NCBI GenBank assembly: GCA_013407085.1
Contig: JACCGJ010000589.1
Span: 1 to 64,000, forward strand
Direction: 5' to 3'
Length of the DNA: 64,000 bases
DNA from: Atriophallophorus winterbourni
Lineage: Eukaryota; Platyhelminthes; Trematoda; Plagiorchiida; Microphallidae
Positions 40,203-52,790 of the stretch are shown here, piece after piece. Position 1 is the first letter of the stretch, and every line of letters begins with the position of its first letter. A program made the translations under genes and the position numbers. The notes under the pieces were generated by a model, which was not told the origin of the DNA, searched no databases, and worked only from the letters and a program-made list of their open reading frames with translations.

Positions 40203-41130
40203 ATACGGCGGTGGAGTGGCAGTCTAGTTTTATGAACGTTTAGTCCAGTGTAACGTAATCGATCATCATGACCTCAGCCTTCCTGATACGATGTGGTGTT
40301 CAGTAAATCTAGTGAATGGAGACGAATGTAAAATCGGCATCATTTATCGCTCGCCATCATCTAAAAGCTCTTTCAATGACAAACTAATCGAATCATTGCA
40401 ATACATCACCAGCAACCGAACTACTCAATCGTTCATCATGGGCGATTTTAAACTCCCGCATCTGTTTTCAAGAAGTGAACACTCCGTGCATTCGTTTGAA
40501 ATTAAATTCACGGAGGTTATTTAAATTGCTTCACTGTAAGACCACGTTGATCAGCCTACTCGCAGACGGGGTCTTGACCAACTTTCAAACCTTAACCTTG
40601 TCTTAACGAATGAAACAACTGCAGTAGAGGAATTTCAATACCTGGCACCAATGGGAAAGTGTGATCATGCGGTTCTCGTCATTGATAATGTGTGTTATGC
40701 GGAACGAATGAGCGAGTAGACAAAATTCTTCAGAAAAATACAATTTCAATCCTTAAATGTCAGTCTCCAGGATTCACACACTCAGGAGTTTGATTTCATG
40801 ATTTCGGGGTTAATTACAATACATTCTTCAAACTGTATTTATAAATCACACAAATGCAACAAAAGCTACCAGTTTTTATCCGGAGTAGAACTAAGAAATG
40901 GTTACCTATAAAGAAAGAGCCTTTGGTAAATCATAAGAATTTGTGTGCGGAAGCAACTTGGAAGCGATTCTGTAAGATTCGGAATCACGTCACAACTCTT
41001 GTATGAGAAGATCGCATGCAGTTCCAATAAAACTCGCTTAATTGAATGAAAAATAATCCTAAGCTTTTCTAAAAGATAGTAAGTGAGCGATCAAACCAGT
41101 TGTATTCTCTGTACAAACCACTAATGGAAT
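40195..41130 (+). mobile_element. CR1-like LINE endonuclease remnant
   Basis: CKIGIIYRSPSSKSSFNDKL and FIMGDFKLPHLFSRSEH give the endonuclease core (GDFK for GDFN). The continuation to 41030 has CDHAVLVID and a decayed linker. The same sequence, longer, occurs at 52790-53700. Confidence 0.75.
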
Positions 41131-41146
41131 GACTCACTCTGCACAA

Positions 41147-41903
41147 GAAACATCGTTAAGTCTACAAATTTTATCTCGATGTCGTGACCTGCTCATAAAT
41201 GTTTTAAACATTTTGCATGTGTGTGAAAATATTGTAACTTCTGAAAATTAGTGTTTATTCGAATTAGGCCAATTTCTTCTTCTTCTTCTTCCTAATCACT
41301 GCGCGAATGATCCTACATGGCTGGCGCGTAAACTCAAGTGCCATGATTGTGCTCAACTTGGACATTTTGCTATCGTGTATACATTCAAATACGTGAGCTT
41401 CGTCACTGAAACTATCCAAACTTCAGCATATGAAAAACAGTCGCGATGACGGATTACCCTGTAATAGGAAAGGATTTCGAGTGCGTTCCCCATGATAGCA
41501 ACACTTGAACCTGACTCAACTTCTCTTGACGAAATGATTTAATTCTGCTAAATGGATGTGATGAATATACCACAATTGTCTAATGATAAAATTTCCACAA
41601 AATGCAAAAATTGAATCACCGTGGATAAAACATTTCAAAACATGATGAAATATCTTCTGTTTCTATTTTCTCTCAATTATGCAGCTCGGCATTAAAAATG
41701 GATCTTGATTTTTAGGATTTTATTCAAACAATATAGCTACTAACAAAAAGTATGAGTATATATACATAAAAAGGCAAAATTTATTTCTTTTGAAAGGCTT
41801 CCGCAAAGCAAGTTGAACAGTTAGATTTAAACATAGTTCGCATAAACTCACAACACATTGGGATGCAGAAATGCGAGCCCTCTTTTCAAAAAGCAAAATG
41901 AAG
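41147..41903 (+). repeat. Repeat C, copy 2
   Basis: Direct repeat of 39468-40202, about 1.68 kb downstream, with LKCHDCAQLGHFAIVYTFK. Ends at AGCCCTCTTTTCAAAAAGC. Here no CR1 endonuclease follows, which marks the edge of repeat C. Confidence 0.6.
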
Positions 41904-43599
41904 AAATGTTTTCCATTGCAAGCCTACAAAACTTTCCCATAGTCATTGGCGTACGACAACAGTGTCAAATTTCTCGCTGATTTTAACATTTTGTTGTTAT
42001 TTCTTGCCACATTTGTTCGACGTCTACCATGAACGTACATCGTGAACGAGTGATGAACGTTGTTGCAGTGTTTCACACGACCAAAGAGCGCGAACCATTC
42101 AATACGGAATAACTCAGACCGGCATTCGAGTTCTCATAGGCTGACGACTTGATTTTACTCTTCAGATATGATTTTGCCACTTTGGAAAGAATATGTGGTA
42201 ATGTATAATTTTTTGGAATGCGCTCTAGATCTGACGAGTTATATGATAAAACATGAACTGTATCAAGAAATCATTTTGCCGCAGACTGCTTCAGGGAGGC
42301 AGCATCAATAGTAGCCCTCTTACCAAGATTGTGAACCCAAGTTTATAAAGCGACAGTGGCGCTTGAGTCAGCCGTGAAGTCAGAGAGCAACTTCTTTTCG
42401 GAAACTCATGTTAATATGCTATGATGAAAGCAATCAAGCTCTCTCGTCCTATGAATGTGAGCTATGAATTCTGAGGGAAAATAAATGCGAACATCTCTAG
42501 AGGTCCGATAATTGCTGTCTGTGCACATGCAGCGAAGAATTAACGCAACGATTGGTAATAGACTATTTGGTAGCGAAATAGATGTCGTAAAATAAGTTAA
42601 CACATAGGATTCGCTGGGTTGGCTTGTTGCGTATACGAAAGTTTATCTAGATTGTACTGGAATATTCATAGGGGTATAAAGACCTTGACGCGGTTACCGT
42701 CGATTAATACCTTGACGCTGAGTTTATCTGCAGCTGTGGTTATGTGTTTCGGTGGAATGACCAGGAATCTACGATAAAAACATCCCCGTCAATGAATGTT
42801 GTGATTGTTTTTCCTGATGTGGCCAATGTATCGTGCATATCGAGACCAACCACGGTGTACTTTTCGCAGCAATGCAAGCGCACGGGCTCATGGAATAAAC
42901 TAAAATTTGTACGCAATTATTCTCCACACACGTTGACAAGCCGCATATGCACATGGTGATCTTAAGAATGCAATAATTCTTGGAATAAATAATGCTCAAT
43001 GCATATTTGCTCAAAGGTTGTCCGGATTTGACCAACCCGTCATGAAAGAAACGTCAAATCCACTTGACGATACAAGTGCTACACGTTTTTGAAGCCAGCT
43101 TCCAAAACGATGCATCATGCTTATATACGGACAATAAATTGAAAATTATAATTCAATTTTTGTAGACACATTTAAAATATTCAGGGCATTAAGATACAAA
43201 GACAATATGCTCAATACACTTGAAATCAACTTACGAACGACTGATACAGGATTTTCTATCACCACGAACTTGAAATATTACAGCGCACAACTTCCGTGAG
43301 ACGTTAGACGAAGTATGACAAAAGTGCTTCTGTGATTAAAAAACAGAGAATCACAACAACGACAGTTCGGTGGCGGTATCGTGAACGATAATCAGATAAC
43401 TGTTTAAAAATAGACAAACGGTTTGCTAATCACGAGTAGAACCAATAACTACTTTACACGATCATTCGCTGTGTAATATCAATACTCCCAAATGTACATA
43501 CACGAAAGCTTAGTGTTGAATTAACAAATTTGACGAACTATGCGAGCATTGCGAAATACTTTACGTTGATCTGGTTGCAGATACAGGGACCGGGTTCAC
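41904..43599. other. Unassigned stretch
   Basis: About 1.7 kb in which I recognise no gene or repeat. The short frames at 42406-43035 have no motif I can name. Confidence 0.3.
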
Positions 43600-43812
43600 A
43601 ACCTACGACTATATCGTAAATCTACTTCTTCAAATCTGGACCAGACAAGATTGCTTAGAATCACGGTTCACTCTGAAAGGGATCTTGAGAACATTTTTCT
43701 ATTCGCTTTTCTCCTGCGTAAGGAGCGTTCAGAGACCACTGCAATGATCTTTGCTCATGTGCCCTGGTGGGAAAGGGCCCGAAAGGACCAGCAACAAGAC
43801 CAAACGAAATGA
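43600..43812 (+). mobile_element. CR1 ORF1 fragment
   Basis: Plus-strand STSSNLDQTRLLRITVHSER, then FLLRKERSETTAMIFAHV and WWERARKDQQQDQTK, nearly identical to the segment at 31096-30840. It ends abruptly where the RTE element begins at 43813. Confidence 0.7.
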
Positions 43813-45330
43813 TAATGGAGATCAAGCTGACGCCAATGCTTAGAGCGAGGATGTTTACAAAAGAATTTATGTTGTGGTTTTGTTTTAAAGAATGTGTTAC
43901 TGACACAAAGATTGAACTGTGTGCGCAGTTCTACAAGACATTTTTCACTGGGTTTTTTTCATTTTCATTGGTTTTTCCTACACCGAACCTTCCGAAACAG
44001 GTTTGCCAAGACTCGTAATCTGCACAATGTCTGACATTAAAATCACCCAATACCACTACACAGATTTTGTGGCACGTTTTTGAGGACTGATTTGAGGTTA
44101 TGTTTAAAAGCGTCTCTTTCGGCAGGCGTTGCTGTTAGGGTCAGTGCATAAACGTTGACCAACTTAATGCTACCAGTAATGCACTTCAGATTTAGAGTCC
44201 AAATCCGTTCGCTCCCACTGCTGCTCGGTTTTGCTGCTTTTAGTAGGTAGTTTCACACGGCAAACCCAACTCCATACACTCTAGGCACATCCGACCCACT
44301 TCATTTCCAAAAAATGTGTAGTTTCTTTTTGTTAGCATACTAGTTTCTGTTAACAGCGTTTCTTGCAGGGCAGCCACATCGACATTCAGCCTTTTTAGCT
44401 CATTGTTAATCACAGATGATTTTCTTACGTCTCTGATATTTGAAACGCCGTCATGAAATCCTGGAAGCATGGACTGGACATTCCAGGTCGCCAGATTCCG
44501 AACTGACGTTTGTTGTTTGGTATTTCGTTTCGCTGGTGCGAAAAAATACAGTCTGCTTGTTGATTTATTCCTAATCCTCATGCACTTAATGAGGATTTCA
44601 GACCGTGGTGAGACGACCCCTTAATAAATGGGTGCTGCCCAGCTTGAGGCGGGCGGTAGCCATTCAATGAGTTCAGAAAGTCTTTTCCACCGTCAGAAGC
44701 AGCCCCGGGCGCTGAGCTCTACGACAGTCGATACATAGCTTTTGACCGGTATCTGCTGATTCCCGTTTTATTATCCGTAAAAGCTGAATGGAGTGTCCTC
44801 TTAATTGATGCGTTGTTATGTACGCCAGTGCAGTTCAATATGGAGAACTAGCTGTTACCCATGCAGCAAAGTGCTCCCTCTCCACAGCAGCACCGGAACC
44901 AAAGGAACAGCTAGGCTGCTACGTTTGGAAAACGATGCCGTTGCAGGAATTGACAGGACGAAGATGAATAAAACTTCAAACTGCCTAACGGGACTCCTGC
45001 TCCGGATTTTTCCTCGAGGTTGACTCCTGAAGCCTTTTCTTGATTGGATGAAGCCACAAGTCTGTGAAGGTTTGAGATAAGAGTTTTCTTTCCCCTAGGT
45101 GGACCGCCTTCATGAAATTAAAAGCTACACCTGCTCAAAGCTTGCTGGATTTGAGGAGCCAGTCTGCCGACTTCGTCCTTTCTCCTCTCAGTAGAAACAG
45201 ATCAACCGGGTCGCACAGGACCATGCGTGCTGGCCAGGAGCTGTAATCTTTTGTCAGAAGCTGCGTGAAACATGTGCCATTGTATCATTTTTGGAATTGG
45301 TATCATATCCCCAAAACCGCCCAGGCGTGA
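43813..45330 (-). mobile_element. RTE-like LINE, 5' part (5' region and endonuclease)
   Basis: On the minus strand from 45330 down: the GC-rich 5' region (same as 8515-9300), then the endonuclease beginning VRNLATWNVQSMLPGFHDGV with LNVDVAALQETLL. The rest (VNVYALTLTATPAERDAFK, then GRFGVGKTNENE) is broken by stops. It stops at 43813, mid-endonuclease, against a CR1 ORF1 piece. It keeps its 5' end and lacks its 3' end. Confidence 0.8.
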
Positions 45331-45439
45331 CAACCTTGGAAACAAATCATTTAGTACAGTTAAATTTCTGTAGATGCTTTAAAATATTTTGCCATCTAGT
45401 GCTATTAATCCTCGAAAATGTTTGCCTCGTTCAGTATTT

Positions 45440-45525
45440 ACATTCTCTTTGCGATGGATACATCAACTCCCACAATCGTCTTGAAATATTCCATCAGATA
45501 TGGCCCAAATGTTTGATGCGTGACG
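45440..45525 (-). pseudogene. Serpin exon-2 relic
   Basis: QTFGPYLMEYFKTIVGVDVS followed by IAKRM corresponds to QTFGSNLMKYFKPTAGVDVS and IANRM in exon 2 of serpins A and B. Only about 85 bases are recognisable. It lies between the two duplicated genes and is more diverged than they are from each other. Confidence 0.7.
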
Positions 45526-46065
45526 AAAAAGCATGCAAATGAATATTTTGTTCTATAGTATAACGTTTTGCAACGTAGGAGTTCAAGCTTGCGCTGCGTG
45601 TTAATGGTTGCAACTAACATTCAAGAATTTATGGTATAAAAAGCTTGTCGCTATACAAGACTTTAGAAGATTCGTTTAAGGACATTAAATATGGTTGACC
45701 TGTGAATATCGACGGTTTTGAATTTAAAAAAATATGTCATTTATTTTCACGGAATGATGAATAATATTCGTTAGGATAAACGTCGTGGTAAGTTGCTAAA
45801 TTAGGTTATATAAACGGTATTGTATTCTCAAAAATATAACCAGTATTTTTGTTTAAAATTATTACTTTAGATGATTGTGCAACGTCTGACGGTAAGTAGT
45901 TCCATTAAAAGCAAACGCGCACCGAATGGAAGAACCGATGGCAGTTTCGATAAGAATATGAACTATCAAATGCAAGTGGGTGAGTACCGCTTGACCTTAA
46001 ACGAAATAAATACAACACAGGATTCATCTTTGAATTCATTATTTTCTATTTGAGGATTAGCTCTG
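45526..46065. other. Unassigned AT-rich spacer
   Basis: No coding or repeat signal recognised. Confidence 0.3.
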
Positions 46066-46069
46066 ATCG

Positions 46070-49000
46070 AACCAGTTTGCGAGCTAGTGTATCAAAATTG
46101 AGATGCACGCGTCGGCTCTCATATGATATGTTGCGAAAATAGCCCAACCTTGTATTTGCTTCATGATAAATCCGCTCGAGCAGCTTAATGTCCTTTTGTA
46201 GCCACGGTGTTCAAGCCTGCACTGAGTAATCCATCACTGGATTACTATACTTATTATGATGAAAAAAACTTCCGAAAATACACCGAAGCATACCTGACGT
46301 GTGCATTGCTCGATTGTACACGGCTTCGAATTGCATGCTATTATTCAGACTTCTAGTAATCAATACGCCAAGGTCCTTTTCTTTTGTTATCCATTCCAGT
46401 TGTTGCGATTCAATGTTGTAATTGAACGGGAAATGTTTGCGTAATTGTAAACTTTTGCACTTTCGCAATTTGAATGGAAGCTTGTTCCGCCCTGATCAGC
46501 TAATCAACATAACCATATCGCTTTGTAAGCGCAAACGGTCCATGCTTGACGTGATTTACATCCACAGTTTAGCATCATCCACAAAGAGAAACATTTTGGC
46601 TGTGGCAAATATTTGGATGATCGTTGATGTAGTCCAAAATGAGAACCGGACCAAGTACCAAACCTTGTGGGACACCGCTTGTGGCTGCGATGTGTCTAGG
46701 CAGCACCTTGCGATCCAGACTGTTGTTTCTCAGCCATTTAAGAAGGAACCCATTAATATCAATCTCCTGCAGCTGGCTCAGAACAAGGCTTTATTGATTA
46801 CGGGCAATGTTCAAGACAAGAAGATTTTGAAAATCCGTAGAAACTCTCCCAGAAACCCATGATCAAGCTTGTGGAAGACCTCACAATTCACGATGTAGTT
46901 TTAACTGCCGCATACCAAGACTGCAAGATCAAATTCCCGCTCTGTTCATATAGAATTTTGTCATTCCAAAGAGATATTGTTACTGAAATGGCTTACCAAT
47001 TCACAGCGTCTTGCATTTTTGAATATTGCATTGTATCTTATTTCCTGCAGACAATTGATGAAAAATATCTAATTCACCTTGCATTTGTACACATTCTGCT
47101 GTGGAAGATTCTGCGTCCAAATTTTAATACCATTAGCATAGAGAATCATTATGCATGTGCACGTCTCTGGTAGTTCGTTGATGTACACCAATAAAAGTAC
47201 TTTCCCGATGAGGGGATCATGCGGTATGCCACTAGAAGCATTCATGTTCGGTGAATGTGCCCCGTCAACGTGCACAATTTCCTTACATTCATGTATGATA
47301 ACTTTATGCGACATACGATTAGTTGTCCGTTGATACCCATCTGCAGCAGCTTCTGCAATAGTCGCAAATGATCAATTCGGTCAAGAGCTTTCGAAATTTC
47401 CAGATAGCGAGCGTAGATGCTTGCTATTTCGTGAACCGCTCGGGATCAGTCTTGTACCATCTTCATAAAGTTTATGAAACGTTAGAATGTTTCAGGAATA
47501 CTATGCTGCGCTGCAGATAGTATTTTTATCGATTAAATCGATGACCATTTTTTCTCCGTCACTCTGACATCAACATCTTTCTACATGACAGGAATTAATG
47601 AGAAAGGAATATAGTTTGCAGGATCTGAACATTAACAACCATGGTAGATAAGTTAAATTAATTCAGTTTTCCACTATGTTGCATCAGAGAATGTTAGAAC
47701 AATTCACTTAACGGCGCACAGTGTCCTTGATCACCACATTTTAGTATAGTTGGTTTAATTCCGTCCGCTGTTAATCCATCCTCAATAAGCAAAGGGAACA
47801 CACCTAGTTCCACGCTCGATCGAGAAATGACAATCAACTATAATAAAGTAGTATTGCTTTTCATTTTCAAACATAGAAAGCCATTGTAAGTTTGCGTGTC
47901 TCCTGATGAGAGTTAACTTTGTTTACAATTCTACGAACTTGTTGCCAGAAAATATCAGTCCTAGTATATATATTTATTTTTATTATATGTATATATATGC
48001 TATATTGAACTCGAGCAGAGTTCCATTGATCGATTAATTTTTTTCGTGCGGGTACCAATATTAAAGCGAAAGTTGCTTGCCCATCGTCCATCAACTAATC
48101 GCGAATTTTGATATATGTTTGACTGAAGTCTTTCTGTGGTTGCGGTGCAATGTGTTTCCGTGTTGTGATAGTCAAATTTTCGCCAATTTACTAACCGAAG
48201 CGCTTCACGTCACTCGTCAAGCGCTGTAAACATATTCGAAGACGAACACGAGACGATCACTGCGTCCGAATTAGGGTAATATATTCAAGATCATCAACTG
48301 CCGTTGCCTAAGAAGTATATACTTAATCCAAACCGGACGGCAACTCTTTACCTTTTCTGTGATATATGGTCATTCATTGGGAGCGTGTCAATCAGCTCAC
48401 GAAATTAATAATCGATTTTGTGTATAAGATGATCAGATCGAGGAAAGAAATGGTAGAATGTTGAAGTCACCTATGACCTGTAATTGGGATCTTCGTATTT
48501 CTCCGGTGTATTGTAAACCTCGAATAGTTTGTCAATTTGAGTGTCCGTAAATTCCGAAGGACGATATATTTTGTCGATGAAGCATTCGTACTGTGACACA
48601 TGTATAAGGATAAAAAGATGTTATCCTCGAATTCAAGGTTGAGATCGTGAATCATGGTGCACTTGAGAAATTTGTGAGAGTTACGTAAACGCTTAATATT
48701 TTGAGCGAATGTTCGCTTTCAACAATATACGATTAGAACCTGGATTTCTCAAAAGCTGTGTTTGAGTGAGTTTCGTTTGCACAGATCAGTTAGTTTATTC
48801 AGGTCATTGAACTACATTTTGGCATTTTTATAGACATATTAGATCGATAATTTAGCGTGTAACAATGAACCAGTAAAAATTGGTTCGAGGTCAACAACAT
48901 CGCAACTCTGCCGTTTTATGGAATCAAGTTGTGGTATTCACACGAGCGAATTGGTGTCGCTCTCTGATGATTTCACAGTGGAAAGCTGCAATTTTAACTC

Positions 49001-49500
49001 ATCAATGCTTTCGCATTGCACACTCGAACGCTTTCAGTTAATCAGTTTCCATAATGTTTCAGTACTAATAGGAAATCATCAGCCATGTGATTGACAAAAA
49101 ACTATCACCTTGAATGGATTTTAGACTTTTTCCTGTTAGTTCGGCGAACAGGTTATTCTGTACATGTTCACGACCACAGAACGTTGAGAACCGAATACAT
49201 CGGTAATAAATTACAACTGTTTACAATCGTGCTCTTTTTCATGTTCCGGTTTAACCCTTGCATTTGCTGGTAGTTCGATTAGAATAGCATTTCTTTATGC
49301 AGCTCGGTCCTGACCATTTGCTGTTCGTTGACTTTTTCGCTAAGTTACTCCAACATAATTACGGTGGTGTTTTTAACAAATTGGAATTCAATAGGGAATG
49401 TTTCATGTAGTTTTTCTTAACGAAAGTGATACTAAGCAATCGTGGTTTGTGGGGACTTTCGGTGACTAGCCAGCCGAGTTAACGACGAAAAAAGTAATGC
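46070..49500 (-). mobile_element. Decayed CR1-like LINE(s)
   Basis: Minus strand, from the right: an ORF1-like scrap KPRLLSITFVKKNYMKH near 49440, endonuclease pieces near 48600 (IYRPSEFTDTQIDKLFEVYN), a linker near 47930 (FWQQVRRIVNKVNS), and RT with a decayed active site (YANGIKIW for FADDIKIW) near 47130. A second RT piece near 46680-46210 has SGVPQGLVLGPVLI and EKDLGVLITRS. The RT active-site region occurs twice, so two elements or a partial duplication are present. No usable frame remains. Confidence 0.7.
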
Positions 49501-49639
49501 TTTTAGGCCAATTCGCTTGCAACCAATGAACCACCGTATAATGTAATACTTTCACTTTACTTGAAAAGACGTCTTCTGGTGCAGATTACAGTTAAGAATT
49601 CCCGGAATTTTTCAAAATATTTGAATCCTCGTAATTCGA

Positions 49640-51870
49640 GTTGATCGTACACCGAAGCTTGGAAACTTTGCTGACGTATTCCCTCAATTAAGCCCTAATA
49701 AGGTACAGAAGGAAATAGTAGCCAATATCGTGATATGCTTAACGGGTTGATCAAAAGCATTCAATATAATACGCGTGCGTACGCAGTTACAAATATCCAC
49801 AAAGAAAAATTTACTATTATGTAAAGGAAGTTTCACAGCCAATGTTTCCTGAAGATGAATAAGTTCACAGCAATTCAGGTTTGACAACATGACCAATGAA
49901 TACGGGCACGGTTTTGTCACAGACAATAGCCACAAAGAATGGTTTATTGACACGAAATTCTAAATTGGTCATGGAACACTTATCTATTATAACCATTGCA
50001 GTGGCGGCAGCTGCGGTCGCACCAGATTCGTCAACCTAAAAAAGGACAGTGCTTAGTTATATTATCCGTTTCATGTTTTTACGCTTCGTAAACATATGTT
50101 CGACATACCTCAAGGACTGCTTTATGATACGCTGATTGGATGTACAGCCTCGGGTCGGTGCACATCTTGGTGAGATCAGCACTGTCAGAGAAGAGAGACT
50201 TCATCCCACATTCGGATAGGTGGCTCTTCAAATTGATTGGATTTTTGACATCCAATTTAAATTTTGGAAGATTCAGCATCACCTTTTCCTCTATGAAATT
50301 GGAGTTTAAAATGGCCGCCAGTTTCCCCTCTTTCCTGAGTTCTGTGACCAAATTCGGTAGCCCTGCTTGTTGATTCGGAAGCACGATAAGCATTTCCCAA
50401 CTAAATTGAGCATTAATAATAAAGGCGATTTTCTTACTTTGTTCCACGAAAAGGCAGTTTCAATGCCAATGCATCAAATTCCTGAAGCTCCACAAATGGG
50501 TACTTCTCTTCCTTAAACATCATGGGAACTTTCATTTTCGAACCATCCAAACAATGAAAGTCTTCTTCATGTGTATGCATTTTATTGAATTCCTCTTTCC
50601 AGAATCCTTGAAACAAATGTATTTGAATTAACACCCACCTTTAAAATAGAGGGCGTTCATCAGTACCAAAGTTGTATCATTACTCAACGCCCCATGTGGC
50701 AAGAGATCCTTGATTTTCTCTTTGGTCTGCTTCTCAACCCACTTGTTCATATGCTGACGCATCGTTTCCAAATCTTTGAAAGCATTTAATTTTTCGGCAG
50801 ACGCTTCATAATATTTTGCCAGCGTTTTTGCACGTAAGCTTCGACAATCTTGGCCTCTTTTAGTAGGATCATCCTGTTTGCGATGGAGACATCAACCCCT
50901 GCAGTCGGCTTGAAATACTTCATCAGATTTGACCCGAAAGTTTGATGCAGCGCTTTAGAGGTTCCTTCTTTCGATATGCACAACGCATTTAACATTTCGG
51001 TCTTCGTGACACCATCAGCACCGGCCAAGGCCATCAGGCACGCTGTGTAGATACTCACGGGTGACAAAAGTACATTTTGTAAGTTGCCTGCAATATTTAG
51101 AATCGACATTAATATTCAATATTAGACCAACCTCCTTGTCCAGCAGAAATCTGGTCGTACAATTTGCTCGTAAATTGGGACAAAGTTTGTTTTACTTCAG
51201 CCATCTTCGCGTTATTGTAACGTATCATTCAAAAATCAGCTAGTTTTAATTTGTCTAATTTTCCAATCAGATTGCTGTAGACGTGATGGCGTATTGATTA
51301 TGCAATCAATGAACGCTAATGATTGGTGCAGACAGGCCTCGGTTTTGGTTTGTCTGTTTGTGTGTAGTCGACACCATCCGACATGTGTTGATGAGAATTT
51401 TCAATCGAGCATTAGGAAAACCACAAGTCCGCTTTAATTTAAAACCATTTTAAAAGCATCGTGGTTCCATCTATAATTAAACCAATTTCTTTAATATACA
51501 GTAGATTAAAAGTGAAATCCAACAAATAGGTGTTTTAATCTGGGGTCCGAGCATTTGAAGGTATACCATTTCCTTTTATAGCGAGAAATAGAATAGTTAA
51601 GAGTAGAACAATGTAAAATAAGTGTCTTGTAATCATTGTAAGAGGAAACAGTGAATGGGAGCCAACCCAGAGGTGAACGCAGCCACTGAAATGGTTCGGT
51701 TAGGGCAGTAAAAATAATTTCTGAGGGTAGAGATTTTCAGATAAAAGGTAGTCGAGCAGAGGACAAGATCCTCTTACTGTGCAGGTTAGCTCACTATTTT
51801 CGTGAGACAGAGATTATCACGAATGTTCATTTAAATGAAGGCAGTGAATCCAGAAAGCATATGTCCTTTC
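49640..51870. repeat. Segmental duplication, copy B
   Basis: Partner of 35720-38555, carrying serpin B. It retains the pre-insertion sequence GTGAGACAGAGATTATCACG where copy A has a LINE. It ends at ATGTCCTTTCGT, where RTE sequence begins. Confidence 0.8.
49865..51204 (-). pseudogene. Serpin B, five exons, 2-base frameshift in exon 2
   Basis: Exons: 51204-51132, 51087-50639, 50606-50438, 50400-50109 and 50035-49865. Same splice sites and phases as serpin A. Exon 2 is 449 bases against 447. A run of five T (plus strand, near 50825-50829) replaces three, shifting the frame after KEAKIVEAY; the rest of the gene is open in the restored frame. The reactive-loop exon is intact: VDESGATAAAAT, then AMVIIDKCSMTNLEFRVNKP and the serpin C-terminus ending in HVVKPELL. 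Counting 17 residues from the hinge Glu puts Lys at P1 and Cys at P1', suggesting a trypsin-like target. The uninterrupted parent would be 383 residues, a normal serpin length. A homopolymer error could explain the shift. Confidence 0.85.
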
Positions 51871-52229
51871 GTGAAGGGAATCCCGCTCCGTATTTTTCCT
51901 CTAGGTTGACTCCTGAAGCCTTCTCCATGATTGGATGTAGCTAAAAGGCAGTCGAGATTTCAGATAAGTGTTTTTCCCTCCCCTAGGTGGACCGCGTCCA
52001 TGAACATACGAGCTTCACCTTCCCGAAGCATGCTGGTTTTTAGGCGCCAGTTAGCCGCCTTCGCCCTTTCTCCTGTAAGTAGAAGCAGTTCCGCCGGTTC
52101 ACACAGGACCACGCGTGCAGGCCAGGAGCTGGACTTGGTTGTCATAAGCTATATGAGACGCGTGCCTTGGGAGCATTTTTGGAATTGGTATCTTATCCCC
52201 AAAACCGCCCCAGCCGTAGAAACCTTGGA
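51871..52229 (-). mobile_element. RTE LINE 5' region fragment
   Basis: Inverted copy of 8520-8870: GGCGGTTTTGGGGATAAG on the minus strand near 52205 down to the CTCGAGG-like end near 51895. No endonuclease follows. Confidence 0.75.
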
Positions 52230-52790
52230 ACCTTGCTAAACTTGGACATTTTACTGTCGTATGTACATCCAAATCCGTCACTGAAACTATCCACACTTCC
52301 GCATATGAAAAACACACTCGCCATGACGGATTACTCAGTAATATAAAGGGATATCGAGTGCGTTCCCTATGACACCTACACTTGAACATGGCTTACCTTT
52401 TTGACGAAAAGTTCAATAGTGCTAAATGACTGAGATTAATATACCCCAGAGGAATAATAATTTTTCCACAAAATGCAAAAATTCAATCAGTGATGCTAAA
52501 ATACTTCAAAACATGATTAATTAATTTCCGTTTCTAATTTCCATTAATGATACAGCTTGCCATTAATTATGAACCTCGAATTTTAGGGTTTCATTCAAAC
52601 ATTATAGCTACTGGCAAAAGGCAGTAGTATATATAATTGTGAAAATCATAGACGCCACGATGTCATTATTTGGGCCAGGCCCCCAGGAAAGCATGTTGAA
52701 CAGTTGAGTTTGATCATAGTTCACATGAACTCACAACACAGTAGGGTGTAGAAATGTGAGCTCTCTTTTCAAAAACATAAGATCCGGCGG
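52230..52790 (+). repeat. Repeat C, copy 3 (right part)
   Basis: Begins at the zinc-knuckle end AKLGHFTVVCTSK, in which the final Cys is kept. Runs to GAGCTCTCTTTTCAAAAAC as in the copy at 39468-40202. Confidence 0.6.

Noticed and set aside
42744..43035. Possible retroviral-type zinc knuckle or protease on the minus strand
   Set aside because: No Cys/His spacing or DSG/DTG motif could be confirmed in any frame.
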